The notes beneath the pieces were generated by a model. The model made no database searches. It was given only the letters and a program-made list of their open reading frames with translations, and was not told the origin of the DNA. The translations under genes and the position numbers were made by a program. Positions 32,349-44,476 of a DNA stretch of 64,000 nt are shown piece after piece. Positions within the stretch are counted from its first letter, which is position 1; every line of letters begins with the position of its first letter. The DNA is from Amesomyces nigricolor (lineage: Eukaryota > Ascomycota > Sordariomycetes > Sordariales > Chaetomiaceae): assembly GCA_004802645.1 (NCBI GenBank), contig SRKS01000002.1, positions 4,154,001-4,218,000 of the forward strand. The letters are read 5' to 3'.

Positions 32349-34560
32349 ATGTCAACACCGACACCCGGGAAGCACCCGCAGGGCAAGACGCCGCTGCAAC
32401 CCCATCATGGCGCCGCCGCGACACCGCCCGTTTCAACACCCTTCTCCGCTGCCCAGGCCGTCTTCTCCCCTCTTAACCCGCGTTCGTCACCTCAGCAGGT
32501 TAAGAAATCGCCAGCCACCATCGCGTCCATGACCGCCAGCCGTAACAGCGTACCGGTCAACTACGAGAGCCCGTCCGCTGCCGCCGCCCTCGGTTCCCTG
32601 GATATGGTGGCAGGCTTGGGAATGGGCTTGCAGACCCTCCCTAGCCTCGGTAAAGCCAGCGATGACGAGAAGTCGAAGCGCCTGGACAACGTCTTGGCCA
32701 TCCTCAACGTTTGTTAGCCCCGCCCCATCTCTGCTTGCACCTGTACTGATCCTTTTGCAGCAAAGTAAGGGCTTGGTCAGCGAGGCCGGCTTGGAGAGGT
32801 TGGTCAAGAAGCTAGAGCTGGAATTCTTCTGGGAGAATTCCATGGGGGGCGACGGCAAGAGAACCCTCATCGTTGCTGGTTCTGCGCTCGAGCTGCTCAT
32901 CGAATTTGCCAACAACATCGTCCAGTCAGTGTCTCTTAGCTTCCCAGAGTCGGCAGAGATTGTCAACAAGCACGCCAAAGCCGCCGGCGAAATCCTTTTC
33001 AACGACCTGCGGCTGCGCGAGGGGCAGAGCCCATTGACCAAGTCACTCGGCAGCTTCGCCACTAATTTTGAGCGGCTGGCAGTACTGGACAAGCTGAGCG
33101 TCAACCCCGGGCTCAACTTGTACGAGGCTGTAGCTGGCATTTACGAGAGCCTCACACGCCTCCATGCCTGGGAGCTGCAGAAGATCAGGGAGGACCCTTC
33201 TCACGCTGGCCGGAGCGACGAGTTTCTTGAAAACCTCGTTCTCTGCACGAAAAGCGGGAAGCCCACCATGAATCAGGCGGGGCGCGTGGGCATGGCGCTC
33301 AACTACTGGAAAGAAAAGAGGCGTTGGAAGACAGATCCGGTCATGGCTCAGTGGGTTGCAGAGAACGAGAAGACCTGGAGCATCGTCATCATCTGTGCTC
33401 CCCTCAGGGAGATTGGCGTGAGTCCCGTCCGCATCTCAGACAAGTGGATCGGCCCCAACGTTGAGAAAATGGCGCTTCCTGACGAGCTGCACGGGGGTGG
33501 TCCCATCATCGACTGGCTGGAACCCGAGAGCACGTTCCTTCCGTCAGCCGATCAGACAAAGGCCGATCCGATGCAGCCCGAGGCGTCTCTCCTGGGACCG
33601 CGCCTCCCCGAGGTTGTGTTCCACGCCACGTTCGACCCTCCGGTCCACATCCCCGTCAGCCTCTGGCAGCAGATCCAGGAGCTGGGCTGCCTGAGCCGAG
33701 ACCCCCAGCCGAAGCAGATGACGTCCTTTGACGAGCTCGTCCTCCCCCTGTCGCCGGGCAGGGTCCTCGGAGAGGAGACGAGGGTGGTGAAGTGCACGAA
33801 ACAGACGCCCGTCTGCTTGTCGGACGAGATGGGGGTAACGGCGAAGACTCACGCCAACTCGCTTTATGTGACGAAGCCGGTGCTGAGCAGAACGCTGAGC
33901 GAGATGACCTTCTCGCACCCGCAGCAGCTGATCACCATCCTGCCCTACCTGCGGCAGTACGTCTTTCTAGCGCGGCTGCTAGAAACCAGCTTCTCGGGAA
34001 AGCCCGACCCGGCCATCGTGGCACCCTCGGCCGATGGGAAGCCCACCATCACCGCTCCTCAGCCCATTCCCTCCCCTCCCATCATCGCCCCCACCCGCAG
34101 GCCAACATCCAAAACATCAACATCCATAGCAAAAACAAACACCCGAACCGCCGCAGACTACCAATCCCTCATGTCCCAGCCTACACCCACCACCACCACC
34201 TCCCTCCTCCTCAGAAACCCCAACCCCCCAAAGCAACCAGAACAAGAACAACCCCAGAAAGAAGAAACCCCCTCACTAGAACTAGACCTAACCCTCACCC
34301 TTCTCCCACAAAACCACCCCCACCTCGAAATCAGCTTCCCCCTTCCCCCTAGCAGCACCAGTGCTGATAAGACAGCTAACGTCTCGCTCGACATATGCGA
34401 GAACGGCCGCGTGGCCGTCGTCGAGCAGAACGTGCTGGGCGCGCACAACATGGTGGCGGCGAATGGGCGGCAGAGGAGGGTTGAGGATGTGGGCGGACTG
34501 TTGGAGGCGTTGGAGGATGTTGGGAAGTGGGCTGAGTTTGTGAGGGGGACGTGGTGTTGA
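32349..34560 (+). CDS. MED1: Mediator of RNA polymerase II transcription subunit 1 (Med1)
   Basis: Two exons (32349-32708 and 32761-34560) encode 719 aa. Med1 is a middle-module Mediator subunit that bridges activators and RNA polymerase II. The N-terminal 100 residues are Pro/Ser/Thr-rich. The Med1 domain begins around the intron: DDEKSKRLDNVLAILN, then GLVSEAGLERLVKKLELEFF and the strand KRTLIVAGSALELLIEFANN. It continues with the family patterns SFPESAEIVNKHAKAAGEIL and SVNPGLNLYEAVAGIYESL. The region from about residue 560 is a Pro/Thr-rich linker, and the C-terminus (SLDICENGRVAVVEQNVLG) forms a last conserved piece. The ATG at 32349 has CACCATG context. The last third switches from C-rich to G-rich coding strand. 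Confidence 0.9.
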
Positions 34561-37227
34561 TGGGGGTTGATTGGACACTTGGGGAGACTTACGGGAGAGT
34601 GGCTGGGGAGTGGGCTGTTGTTGTTTTTTTTTTTCTTTTTTTTTTTTCTTTTTTTTTCGTGAGGAGGTGGGAAGGGGTGTTTGGTTTCAGAAATGGAGAT
34701 GGGAGGTGGTGGAGGAGGAGTTGGGGAAATGGGCTGAGATGGAGAGAGGGAGATGTATCTCGGGCTTGGTTTCATGGAGAAAGGCAGAGAGGTGGTTCCA
34801 GTGGGCATGGTATAAACAGGGAATGTAGGCGTGGTCGTTGTTGGCAAAGGTGCAGGTTCCAAGGCTGTGGAACCGCTCCTTGCAACGCCAAAGTTGGATG
34901 GATCATGGAGTTTTCTTCTTTTTCGGGTGGTGATACCCCAGTTTTCGTGGGCGGGGGGAAACGTGGGAGGGCTGGATCTGGATGTTACTGGGGGGAAGTA
35001 CGAAGAACCGCGTGGTTTGAGACGGGGAGCAATGAGCAGATTCGAGCCTCTCTCCCGATCCTGGGCGTGCAAATGAACGCATTGTTTACTGATTACCGGA
35101 TTTGGACACGGGGGAAAGGAGATCGCGGGAATAGAAGCAAGATCTGTCACTCGACAGTGCTCCGTAGCGATTTCAGAATAATTCTGCATGTTGCGCTCTT
35201 CGGGATGGACTTCCTACATTTCCCTGCGGCTGACATCTTGCATTTTAGCGTGTGGAGTGGAAGAAGTCGTATTCCATGCAGCGAAGTTCTAGCACATGTC
35301 AATATCAGACGAAGGGGCTTCGCCTTGATCGGAATAGAAATCTGCATGAACTGCCAAAGCTCGGAACACCCCGTCCCATTTGCTGCTCGGTCCGAAGAAC
35401 AGTTGGAGGTTGAATGTCCGGAGCAAGCCAGCGTTGCATCCCCAACCTTCCCGCCGGGACGGGACGGGAAGGAAACCTCAGACTTCCATGATGACCGGCA
35501 TGAACCAACAAAACACCAAGGCTTCGCGTCAGCACCTTGTTTCCTCACTTCACCAGCCAGGGAAGGCTGGCTTGCTTCCTTGTTGGCCCGTGTTTGCCAG
35601 GGTACAGAGACACAATCCATGCCCGGAATCTCCAACCCCCATGCAGCGCTCGGCGCACACAAGGTTCTGTCTCTGGTTGGGAACGGTTTTCGGAGAAAAA
35701 ACACGGGACGGGGAGGCGCTTGTCTCGCGTGATGGAGGGATGTGGAAAAGACAGATGCGGCAAAATCACGGGATGGATGGCCGATGGTGGTGGTCTGTGG
35801 GATGGATTTCGATCTCTGGTTCTCCATCTTCCCCATCCCCATGGGTGAAGCCGTTTATTGATCAGGGTTCAGGGCCCTGGGTGCGTGGCCAGTCGGAACT
35901 TGGGGATCGTCCCCTGCCCGAGGAGAGGAGAGGGGAAACCTGGGAAGCAGAAGACGCGGGCGTTGGGCCCCGGGGGGGGTGGGGGGGTGGCACCGGGTTG
36001 AGCGAGGTGAGGGAAAAAGGAATGGTGAGATGGGGCCACCAGGTGGTATTGTTGCTTCTTTGGGATTCGCCGTCGTCTGTATTTTTTCAATTCTGGGGCC
36101 GGAATCCGTGTTACTCACCCGATTCGGGAGAGGATCAAGGAAGGCGATGGACGGAGACGCGACGGCGAAATTCGTGGATTTGTTGTTGTTTGTGTTGCCT
36201 TGTTTGGATAAAAGTAAACAAAACAAGAGAAACTCGGAAGCCTGCGATTGACCGCGGTTGAGGGAAAAGTGGCCGCTCTGTTGAGCAGGCAGAGGCCGTC
36301 GGCATGGGGCATGATGACACTTGCAACTCTGAGCCAAGGAGGCGAAACTCTGTTGCCTCCCAAGGCGACAGCGGAGAGAGAGCCATGACCAAAGGATTAC
36401 CAAAAGCTGCTCCTTTTTTTTTTGGCGCCGTTGGGGGCACAAGACCAGTGCCGTGAGACAATGCCCCTCGTTTGGCCACAGAATCGCCGCAGACTGCCGT
36501 TTCAGGCGCGAATCTGCATTCTTCCATGCAAAGCCCCAAGGGGCCGCAGGCTGCAGCTGGTGAAACGGTCGCAAAGGAGGGAGAACAAGTGAATTCTTGG
36601 ATGTGAGCAGGTGCGTCGGTGTGTGACACCCAACGGGCGCTCACCAGGCAGCGCCAGGTGGGTCCTCAAGCGGTGTGGATCTAGCGGATCTCGCATCTCT
36701 CCACAGCCACTAACGCCTGCCCCTGGCCCCTGTACTTGATTGGCTGCCGGCGCTCATCGAGGACGGTCCCAAGGCCGCGGGTGCTCTTGCTGCCAGTGAC
36801 ATGGAAATTTTCACCGCTTTGTGAGTCTCGAACTTCCGAGCAACCCTCCTGTTCGTCCGAAGCGGTGAGGTCGGGCCAGACGCGACAGCTAGCCTGCGAG
36901 GTTGATCCGCCAGAGCAGGGCCGAGAGGATGGGACAGAGGAGAGGCACCTTTGTTTGGTTTGAGCCGGTTTCAAAGCCAAGCTGAATCTCACATCCAGCC
37001 GTTTGTGCTCATCCACGTTCTCCTCTGACTCCTGCAGAGTGCAGCTGCTGGCGCTTGCTCTTGCTGCAGCTGGGTGGTCGAGAAACCAGAACAATGGCTG
37101 CGCTGGGCAGCAAAGGGAGTGAGAAGTGGGAAGTTGCAGGAGCGATGCAGCCACCACGCCACCCTTGCCGGCCACGGGTGGGGATAAGACATCGCTAACG
37201 TCAGGCACGACAGGGCTCCCCTGCTGA

Positions 37228-37254
37228 ACGCGTCCTTGGAACGCGAAAACGCGT
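37228..37254. promoter_or_regulatory. MluI cell-cycle box cluster upstream of WEE1
   Basis: ACGCGT at 37228-37233 and 37249-37254 with a related ACGCGA between them at 37241-37246. The cluster is about 1 kb upstream of the WEE1 ATG, ahead of the pyrimidine-rich leader. MBF binding is inferred from the motif only. Confidence 0.5.
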
Positions 37255-38175
37255 GAACTGGGCCAAGTAAACAACAGCGGCGTTCCATCTTTCTTGTGCG
37301 CTTGCGCCCTACCGCGTGATGTGCCCCCCCTTTTGGTCCCCTTCTATCCTGCACACACTGGACGAGATCGCCAAGTTCGTCCCGTCAAAAATATTCGCCT
37401 CCCCAGGAAGATCCCTTTCATCGGCTTGTTGACGAATTCCCGTGCCTGTCTTTCCCTTTTTCCCAGGGCATCACCATCGTCATTGTGTCAACCCCGCTGA
37501 TCGCATCGCAAACCGCCTGGCATCCTGGCTTTATCGCACTATTTCCCCGCCCTGTCGCAAAGTGCTGCCTCGATAACGACCAATACCCACATTGCCGCCC
37601 ACGCCTTGCACCTTCTCTGCGACATGAGTGTGGCGAACACCAGCACCTAAGGCAGGAAGGCGCGACTGGAGGATTTCTGGCTTTTGGCGTTGTTTCCATC
37701 TCAGCAACAGGCAGGCATCACCGGTTCGAAGATGCCTGGCAGCGTCTGATGTGACGTGTTCACGCGCCCCTCCTCAAGAACGGAAGTCTCGTGTGCTCCA
37801 AGTTCAACCAAATCATCACGTTCCAGCAATCCAAAGTCGCCTCGCTGGCTTTCGGCAACAACAACAACAAACCACCAACCGCGTCTCCCCATCTCTCTCT
37901 TGGGCGTTGACTGGCTTCACCTCGGGATTTCGACTTTATTTTTGCTAACATCAGCGTCGATTACGCACTGCGCAGTGCAGTCTCTTCTTCGGTCTTCGAT
38001 ACTGCGCTTGCTTTCCCTTTTTGGCGCTCAGTCTTCTCCGCGTCAACCTTCTCCGCGTCCACCACCCTCTCGGTGCTCAGTGCTCAATTCGCTGGGTCGA
38101 GCTTGCGGCGGTCTGCTTTGGCACTGTTCGCAGTCCCCAATTTCGCTCCCAGCTATTTGGCAGCTGTAACAGCAG

Positions 38176-38247
38176 GTAATGAGAATTTTCTTACCGTCGG
38201 TTTGGCTAAAGTTCCGCCCGTGGATTGCTGACTGTGCTTGTGCGTAG
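38176..38247 (+). other. Probable 5' UTR intron of WEE1
   Basis: Donor AGCAG|GTAATG at 38176, branch-like GCTGAC at 38228-38233 and acceptor GCGTAG ending at 38247 fit a 72-nt intron 16 nt before the start codon. No coding constraint can confirm it. Confidence 0.5.
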
Positions 38248-38263
38248 CAAGCATAACAATACA

Positions 38264-41200
38264 ATGTCATACTCGAACGGAAGCGGGGGCACACTTACAC
38301 TGCCCTCACCCACCCATGTTCACCACGTCGACGTCAGCTCTGCAGTCCGCACACTGAGGAGATCTCTTTCTCGATCGCCTTCTAAATTCAGGTTGTCGAC
38401 CGCGTCTCCCACCCCCGCCAGCTCGAACATCTTCCGCCAGTCCTTGACTCCCGCACCCGTTGCACTCTTCGAGCAGTCCGCATCGTCACCCATCCCTGCA
38501 ACCCCAGCGGCCCCGGCGGAGCTAAACTCACCCACCTCTTTCTCGGCACCCCAGCTCCCCACGACGGCCAACCCCTTCATCAGACCCAACATCAAGCTCT
38601 CGGTGCGTTCTTCGAGGTCGAAACCTATGACCCGGCCCATCTCCCGGTCGCGAGGCTCTCCCAAGAGTCCCCTGAAGCGCGTTTTTGGCCCCTCGCCAGA
38701 TTCCGGCAATCAAGCCCCCCCTGTCGCCGGCGCCGATATCCGTGGCCAAGAAAACGCGACACTGGGCGAGTGCCCCATCTCTTTGAGCCCCGCGACGCGT
38801 CGCAACGTCGACCGACCGATGCGCCATTCGATGCATCTCGACGTCTCCGGCTCCTCTAAGAACGGCATTTCGAAATTCGTCGAGAACAACGGGGAGCCGT
38901 TCCCCCCGATTTCCGTCAGCCCGCTCAAGCGGAGCGACGCGACCATGAGTCTTGGCCAGGCTAGTTTCGGAAGCCCTGTCGCGAAGCGCCGCAGTCTCCA
39001 CGGAATCTCGACTCTCGGAACCGATCCCTCGGTATTCGATCAGACCCCTGCACCTGCGCCCGCCCCTGCGCCGCAAAGCTTCGACATCCACGAGGACGGG
39101 AACCACGAATATCAATTAACAGGCGCCTGCCCCTCGCCATTCCGCGACCTTGTCCCTCCGCCGACCCCGTCTGGGCTCCCAAAGCGCTCGTCATCGCTGC
39201 GAAAGAGCACGCTGCAGCAGCGTTATGGCGATAATCGCATGTCTTTCAGCCGCCGTGCGGCCGAAAAGCAGTTGGCACAATTCAGCATGGAGGCTGCGTC
39301 GCCAAATTCCCGGAGCAGGCCTCGCCTCTCGCTCGATCAGTATATTCCGCCTGACGAGCGAGGGAGCCCTTTCAACCAAGGGTCGCTGCCTAACCCGGCC
39401 GCCCATCCCCTTCCGCGCCCAGCGAACCAGCCTCATCCGTTGTCCCGGTCCCTGACCCAGTCCTCGTCCGGCTCGAGTCTTCCCGATGACTCGCCCACCC
39501 ATATTCCGACGGTGCATGTCGGTGAGAGGCCGCGGGTCCCGCTCAACTTCTCGAAATCTCTTCCTCCCGGATCTCAGCGGCCAGTCAACGACTCGGAGCC
39601 GGTTGCAACGCCTCAGTACAAGCACGCCAAGCCGCTGCAGGCGGCGTTTATGTCGACCGGCCTTGTCTCCAAGATGAACCGCAACACTGAGCTTGACCCG
39701 CTCAACCACCCGGGAGCGAAAACGGCGGCCGCCATGCCCGATACCCCTTGCAAAAAGCAACCCTACAACTCGGCAACCTTCCCACCCCAGGGAGGCAGTG
39801 GCGGACGGCGGTCTAGGATCTCGTTTGGTAGCCCTTCTACCCCTTTCAGCGCGATCGCTGCTCCTATTCGTGGGAATCCGTTTGGGAACCAGGACAGGTC
39901 TGGCAGCCTTCTGTTCCAGTCGGTTCGCTCAGGCCATACCAGGTCGGGAAGCATGCTCAGTCTCGACGGTGACGACCTGTCAGGGGCGCATGACGAGTTA
40001 CCGCCCACCCCGACAAAGAACTTGTTCTTCAAGTCGCTCTCGACTCCAGCGGGGACCGCTCAGAACCTCAACGACAACCGCCCCTTTTCTGCTCGCCCTT
40101 CTCCATTCGTCTTGGGAAGCGACTTCAGAGCTATCGACAGTGAACCCGAGACTATGAAGGATGCGCCGAACAGTGATGATCAAGGAGAGGCCAGCCAGCC
40201 TGTCGAGCGCATTTCTCGCCCCTCTACCCCTTTCTCCAATGGCTCACCACGCCTGGGATTTTCTTTCGCCTCTTTGGGCGGGAGCCGCACACAACCCGTC
40301 TCGTTCGCCACACCCGCTCCAAGGAGGACATCGCCTGTCTTCTTCGCAACGGTCAACAATGTGGCCAATCACTATTCGAAGACTAACCTTCCCGAAGCCG
40401 AGAGTCCCCTCAACATGGACACAGGCTCACCTCACACTCCGCAAGATGCTGTGGATGATGAGATGGCACCACCAGACCCGAGCAGTTTATCCATCTCCAA
40501 CTCTCAGGACGGGTTCGTCAGGTCTCGCACTCCAGCCACTCCTAGTAACTCGCACGCTCGACAGCTCTTTTCGAGCTTTGCCAGCCGCCGGCTGAGCATC
40601 ACGCCCCAGAACGGGCATGGACCGAGCGAGCTTGACGAGTCTCTAGTGACCCGCTTTGAGAAGTCGGAGGTTGTTGGCAAGGGCGAATTCTCTCAGGTGT
40701 ACCGCGTTGTCAAGTCGTCTGCTCCTAGCTCGTTCATGACGGCCTTCTCGACAACCCCGCGAACACCATCAAGCCCTGAGCCTGGCAGGGTTTACGCTGT
40801 CAAGAAGCTTCGCATCCCGTTCCACGGCATCAGGGAACGCGAAGCAAGACTCCGGGAGGTAGCCATTTTGCAGGCCCTGACCCATTCCAGCAAGATTGTT
40901 CAGTACATGGACAGCTGGGAGCACAACGGCCACCTCTACATCCAGACCGAGTACTGCACCGAGGGCAGCCTGGATGGATTTCTCAAGAGCGTTGGGCAGG
41001 CCGGCCGGCTGGATGACTTCAGGATCTGGAAGATTCTCCTGGAGACAGCTCAGGTGAGTTTCTTGTTACAAAGTCCATATTTTTGAAGCCACTAACCCTT
41101 TTTTCCAGGGCTTGTTGGCCATTCATCAAGCTGGTTTCATCCATCTTGATATCAAGCCGGCCAACATCTTCATCACCTTTGATGGCTATCTCAAGATCGG

Positions 41201-41870
41201 CGACTTCGGCATGGCAACAACTTGGCCGGCGCCCAAAGGCATTGAGGGCGAGGGTGACCGCGAATACATCGGCCCGGAGATTCTGCTCGGACGATACGAC
41301 CAACCCGCCGACATCTTCGCGCTGGGACTCATCATTCTCGAGATTGCCTGCAATGTCTTCCTGCCCGACAACGGCCCGACCTGGCAGGCGCTGCGGAACG
41401 GTGACCTGAGCACCGTTCCCACGCTCACATGTGGCGAGGCGGGCGCCATCGTCCGCGATGCCAATGGCTTGCCCATTGAGCACGACTCGGGCATTTCTCC
41501 AATGATAATGACGGATCCTTCGGGCATGGGGCTCCGCGTTAACGCCAAGCGCCGCGGCTCTTTCCCGTTTGAAGCCATGACCCACGATGCGAGCAATCTC
41601 TTCGGCTCGCCAAAGCGCGCGGAACTGCAGGATCCGCCCAGCTTCATGTTGGATCCGAACGACCCCCATTCACTCGACAAGATTGTCACGTGGATGATCC
41701 AGCCAAACCCTGCCGACCGTCCCACCGCCGAACAGCTGCTGGCTTCGGAACCGGTGGCGTGGATCTCCAACCGCCGCACTGCCGGTGCCACGGTTTTCGA
41801 GGGCAACTGGGGTCCTCAAATCGGTCTATCGGTGGACGAGCTCGTCGACACCGAGATGACGGATGTTTAA
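38264..41870 (+). CDS. WEE1: Wee1/Swe1-type mitotic inhibitor kinase
   Basis: Two exons (38264-41053 and 41109-41870) encode 1183 aa. Wee1 phosphorylates Cdk1 on the inhibitory Tyr15 and delays mitosis. About 800 N-terminal residues are Ser/Pro-rich, with many SP/TP sites suitable for Cdk feedback (for example LRRSLSRSPSKFRLS, RTPATPSNSHARQL). The kinase domain follows: Gly-loop VVGKGEFSQVYRV (about 804), VAIK-type lysine in YAVKKLRIPF (about 846), EGSLDGFL hinge, catalytic loop FIHLDIKPANIFI (about 942), KIGDFGMAT and the Wee1-type EGDREYIGPEILLG. HLDIKP and EGDREYI are characteristic of Wee1 rather than generic kinases. The intron lies in the C-lobe just before GLLAIHQAGFIHLD. The start ATG is the one giving MSYSNGSGG; an ATG 39 nt upstream lies inside the probable UTR intron. 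Confidence 0.93.
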
Positions 41871-42982
41871 ACATTGTCAATACCACGACGATCTTGGAGC
41901 ATTGATCTTTGCTCTTGTGTACCATGCTGGATATGCCGCCACCCTTGGGGCGTGGCATTCCTAAAGCATTTGTCTGAGTAGTATGGAAGTTGAATTGGTC
42001 GGCTATGATAGCTGGATATCCAAAACGGATGGGATATCGAGGCCATTTGGAATCCGCGGTGGGGGCCATGTCTGGCTTGTTTGGAGTTTCACCTGGGCGG
42101 TTTCAGCATTCTTCAAGGCCTGGTCGCAACGACGACACGCTCGCGTCACGAGTCGACATAAGACGACGCCAACGGCACTGATGTACACTGCATCTACCCG
42201 CGGTTTCGGATTCATATTTTGATGACCAGCATCGTTACACGCTGGGCAGACTTTCCCCTTCGGTTTGGAGTTGGGGACAACAACGGATATCGTTTAAACA
42301 ACGGAGGCGGTCTGACGATCTGGCGCTTTTAACGGCGCATGGGCGGCGGACAAGGAAGCATTTTGGCGCGGGGATGTAATATCGGGGAGGAGACGGCGTT
42401 TTTTTTTTCGGCGGTCTCGTACGTTCGTTTTCGAAAGCTACCAGGACGGCCGGGCAAGTCTACTTACCCCGACCCTGTATTATGAGAAGCATCCATGCGT
42501 CCGTGTATAGACTACGACGGGGAGGGCATTGGCATTTTGCTGCGCTGGCTATGGATTTGCACTTTCTTTTCTTGGGGCGGCTGGTATCGGCGCGGGCCCG
42601 CATCTTTTCTTTTTTCGGGGGAGGGAGGAAAATCATCATGATTGATACGATGGGATGACACGATTTAGAGGCAAGAATACCTTGTATGTACGTACTACGG
42701 AACTACCAACCAACCTAATTACATGTTTCTTTTGTTGATCAAAGATTACAACTGCTGTTTGATCCTGGCTGTCTTGAGAACCATTAAAGATACCGATGTC
42801 CTGGAGAGGGGGATCTCTTTTGGCCATCTTGAGTCCTGGAGGCGTGGCACAAGCCACTCAACACGAACCTTGTTCGGTTGGTTGCAGACGACTGCCCAGC
42901 ATGATACACCCCGTAACAGAACGAACAAATTCACTGTTTCCACTTACAAGTCTTTAGAGATTTCCCCGACCATCGCGTCACA
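41871..42982. other. Intergenic region WEE1 / kinase-like gene
   Basis: About 1.1 kb holding the WEE1 3' flank and the promoter of the downstream kinase-like gene. No gene or repeat was recognised. Confidence 0.6.
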
Positions 42983-43888
42983 ATGGGACCCTGCCTCCGT
43001 ATGCCATCCCGCTCCCTCTCTGTCAACAACTTCATCTCCCGCGGCGCCGCCGGCCACGTCTTCCACATTGGCCAGACCATCGTGCTCAAGTGTCCCACCA
43101 AGTTCGACAATGCCGTCCGCGAGCAGCTGGAGGAAATGGAAGAGAGCGATCAGAAAATCGAGGCCGAAAAGGCCATCTACCGCGTTCTGATGGAGAACCC
43201 ACACCCCAACATCGTCCAGTGTATCCTTATGGCTCCGGAGGGCATCTTCCTCCGCCGCATGGAATCCACGCTCCGGGAGCGGCTCTCCAATCCCAACGGC
43301 CCCATCCCAGTCCGCACCCAGGAACGATGGATCCTCCAACTCACCAGCGCCCTCGCCTGGCTCGAACGCCTCGGCCTCGTCCACGGGGATCTCCGCCCGG
43401 CAAACATCCTCCTCAACGCAGACGACAACATCCAAGTCTGCGACTTTGACACGGCCGTCAAGCCGGGGGACGAGCTGCAGGCTGCGAGCGCGCCGTTTTG
43501 CAAGATGGACGAGAAGTTTAGGACGCCGCCTGCAGGCCCGGTCAGTGAGCAGTACTCGCTGGCCTCGTGCATCTATAGCATCCGGTTTGGGCACGTGCCG
43601 TGGCATGAGATGGATGATCGGGCCAGGACCCTGAAGTTGGCTAGGGGTGAGTTTCCGGAGCTTGGGGGGGATGAGGTGCTTGGGGAGGTGGTGATGAGGG
43701 GTTGGCGGGGAGAGTATGAGTCTGTTGCGGCGGTGGAGGAGGACGTGAGGTCAAGGCTGGGGGCGGGGGTTGTGGAGGAGGTAGAGGCGAGGCAGGTTGC
43801 GATTGGGGAGGAGAGGGCGAAGGGGTATGGTGCGTTGAGGGCGGAGTGTGAGAAGTGGGTGGTGGAACATGCGAAGGGGAGAAGCTGA
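42983..43888 (+). CDS. Small fungal protein-kinase-like protein
   Basis: Single exon, 301 aa. A protein kinase fold can be followed: Gly-loop-like ISRGAAGHVFHIG, the beta-3 lysine in TIVLKCPTKF, an alpha-C region with IEAEKAIYRVL, the catalytic loop LVHGDLRPANILLN and the metal-binding motif VCDFDTAVK, in which the usual Gly of DFG is Asp. The C-lobe is short, with YSLASCIYSIRFGHVPWHEM in place of the usual substrate-binding region, and a charged helix ends the protein. This is the lineage-variable fungal kinase-like type; activity is possible because the catalytic Asp and Lys are kept, but the DFD change makes it uncertain. A second in-frame ATG at 43001 is a possible start. A relative broken by mutations lies at 28639-29433, and a 5S rRNA gene starts 58 nt downstream. 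Confidence 0.8.
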   Translation: MGPCLRMPSRSLSVNNFISRGAAGHVFHIGQTIVLKCPTKFDNAVREQLEEMEESDQKIEAEKAIYRVLMENPHPNIVQCILMAPEGIFLRRMESTLRERLSNPNGPIPVRTQERWILQLTSALAWLERLGLVHGDLRPANILLNADDNIQVCDFDTAVKPGDELQAASAPFCKMDEKFRTPPAGPVSEQYSLASCIYSIRFGHVPWHEMDDRARTLKLARGEFPELGGDEVLGEVVMRGWRGEYESVAAVEEDVRSRLGAGVVEEVEARQVAIGEERAKGYGALRAECEKWVVEHAKGRS

Positions 43889-44476
43889 GATGGCGGAGAG
43901 CAGTCCACTCAGCACACATAAGTTACTACACCAAGTCTGTTCTATTACATACGACCATACCTACTAGAAAACTCGGGATCCCGTCCGCTCTCCCATAGAT
44001 AAGCTAGTAAGGGCCAGATCAGTAGTTGGGTCGGTGACGACCAGCGAATCCCTGGTGTTGTATGTTTTTGCCGATTTAGCTTTTTGTCTCCATCAAAACT
44101 CCATCGCGACTCCATCACCAGTCTTGGCAGCGTCCTTTTTTTCCTAAGGACCAGGTTTTTTCCTCGTAGTGGACTGCCCTAAAGCTCGGAAAGCTCATCA
44201 TCTTGTTTACTGAGAATTCGTCTTTCATGCCCCTTTCTCCTAAAGCAAGCCAGACAAGGCTGGTACTCGCGATGACATCTGGGAACAGCAGCACAGAGAA
44301 TGTCCACCATTCTTTGCCACAACGCTGATTACACATTTGAGAACAAACTTTCTTCTTTTAGGGTATCAACCGTATTATACACTATACACTAGCTGGCTAC
44401 GTTATGTAAGATAGCTTCTTCACTTCTAATATCCCCCCTCTCATCACCTCCCCCTTCCCCCTTGGTACCTAACCGC
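43889..44476. other. Intergenic region with 5S rRNA gene
   Basis: Holds the 5S gene at 43947-44066 and the 3' flanks of the kinase-like and carboxylesterase genes. The 85 nt after the 5S gene resemble the flank of the other 5S copy. Confidence 0.6.
43947..44066 (+). rRNA. 5S ribosomal RNA
   Basis: 120-nt 5S gene, identical to the copy at 29754-29873 on the opposite strand. Starts ACATACGACC and ends TTGTATGTT, followed by T5 (44065-44069) as Pol III terminator. Internal control-region blocks are intact and the terminal helix pairs, so it should be functional. Confidence 0.95.

Larger units (their letters stand above)
34561..38263. other. 3.7-kb gene-free region upstream of WEE1
   Basis: Starts with T-rich runs (34621-34658) and G-rich sequence. 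Several open frames over 200 codons (for example 34551-35732) overlap on both strands without family motifs and are not supported. A G-run lies at about 35968-35987, an 8-bp inverted repeat (CAGGCATC/GATGCCTG) at 37712-37738, and ACGCGT boxes at 37228-37254. From about 37290 to 38260 the sequence is pyrimidine-rich and resembles a long promoter or 5' leader of WEE1. Confidence 0.55.

Noticed and set aside
34551..35732. 393-codon open frame downstream of MED1
   Set aside because: Low complexity at its start, no domain, no conserved pattern; overlapped by equally long frames on the other strand.
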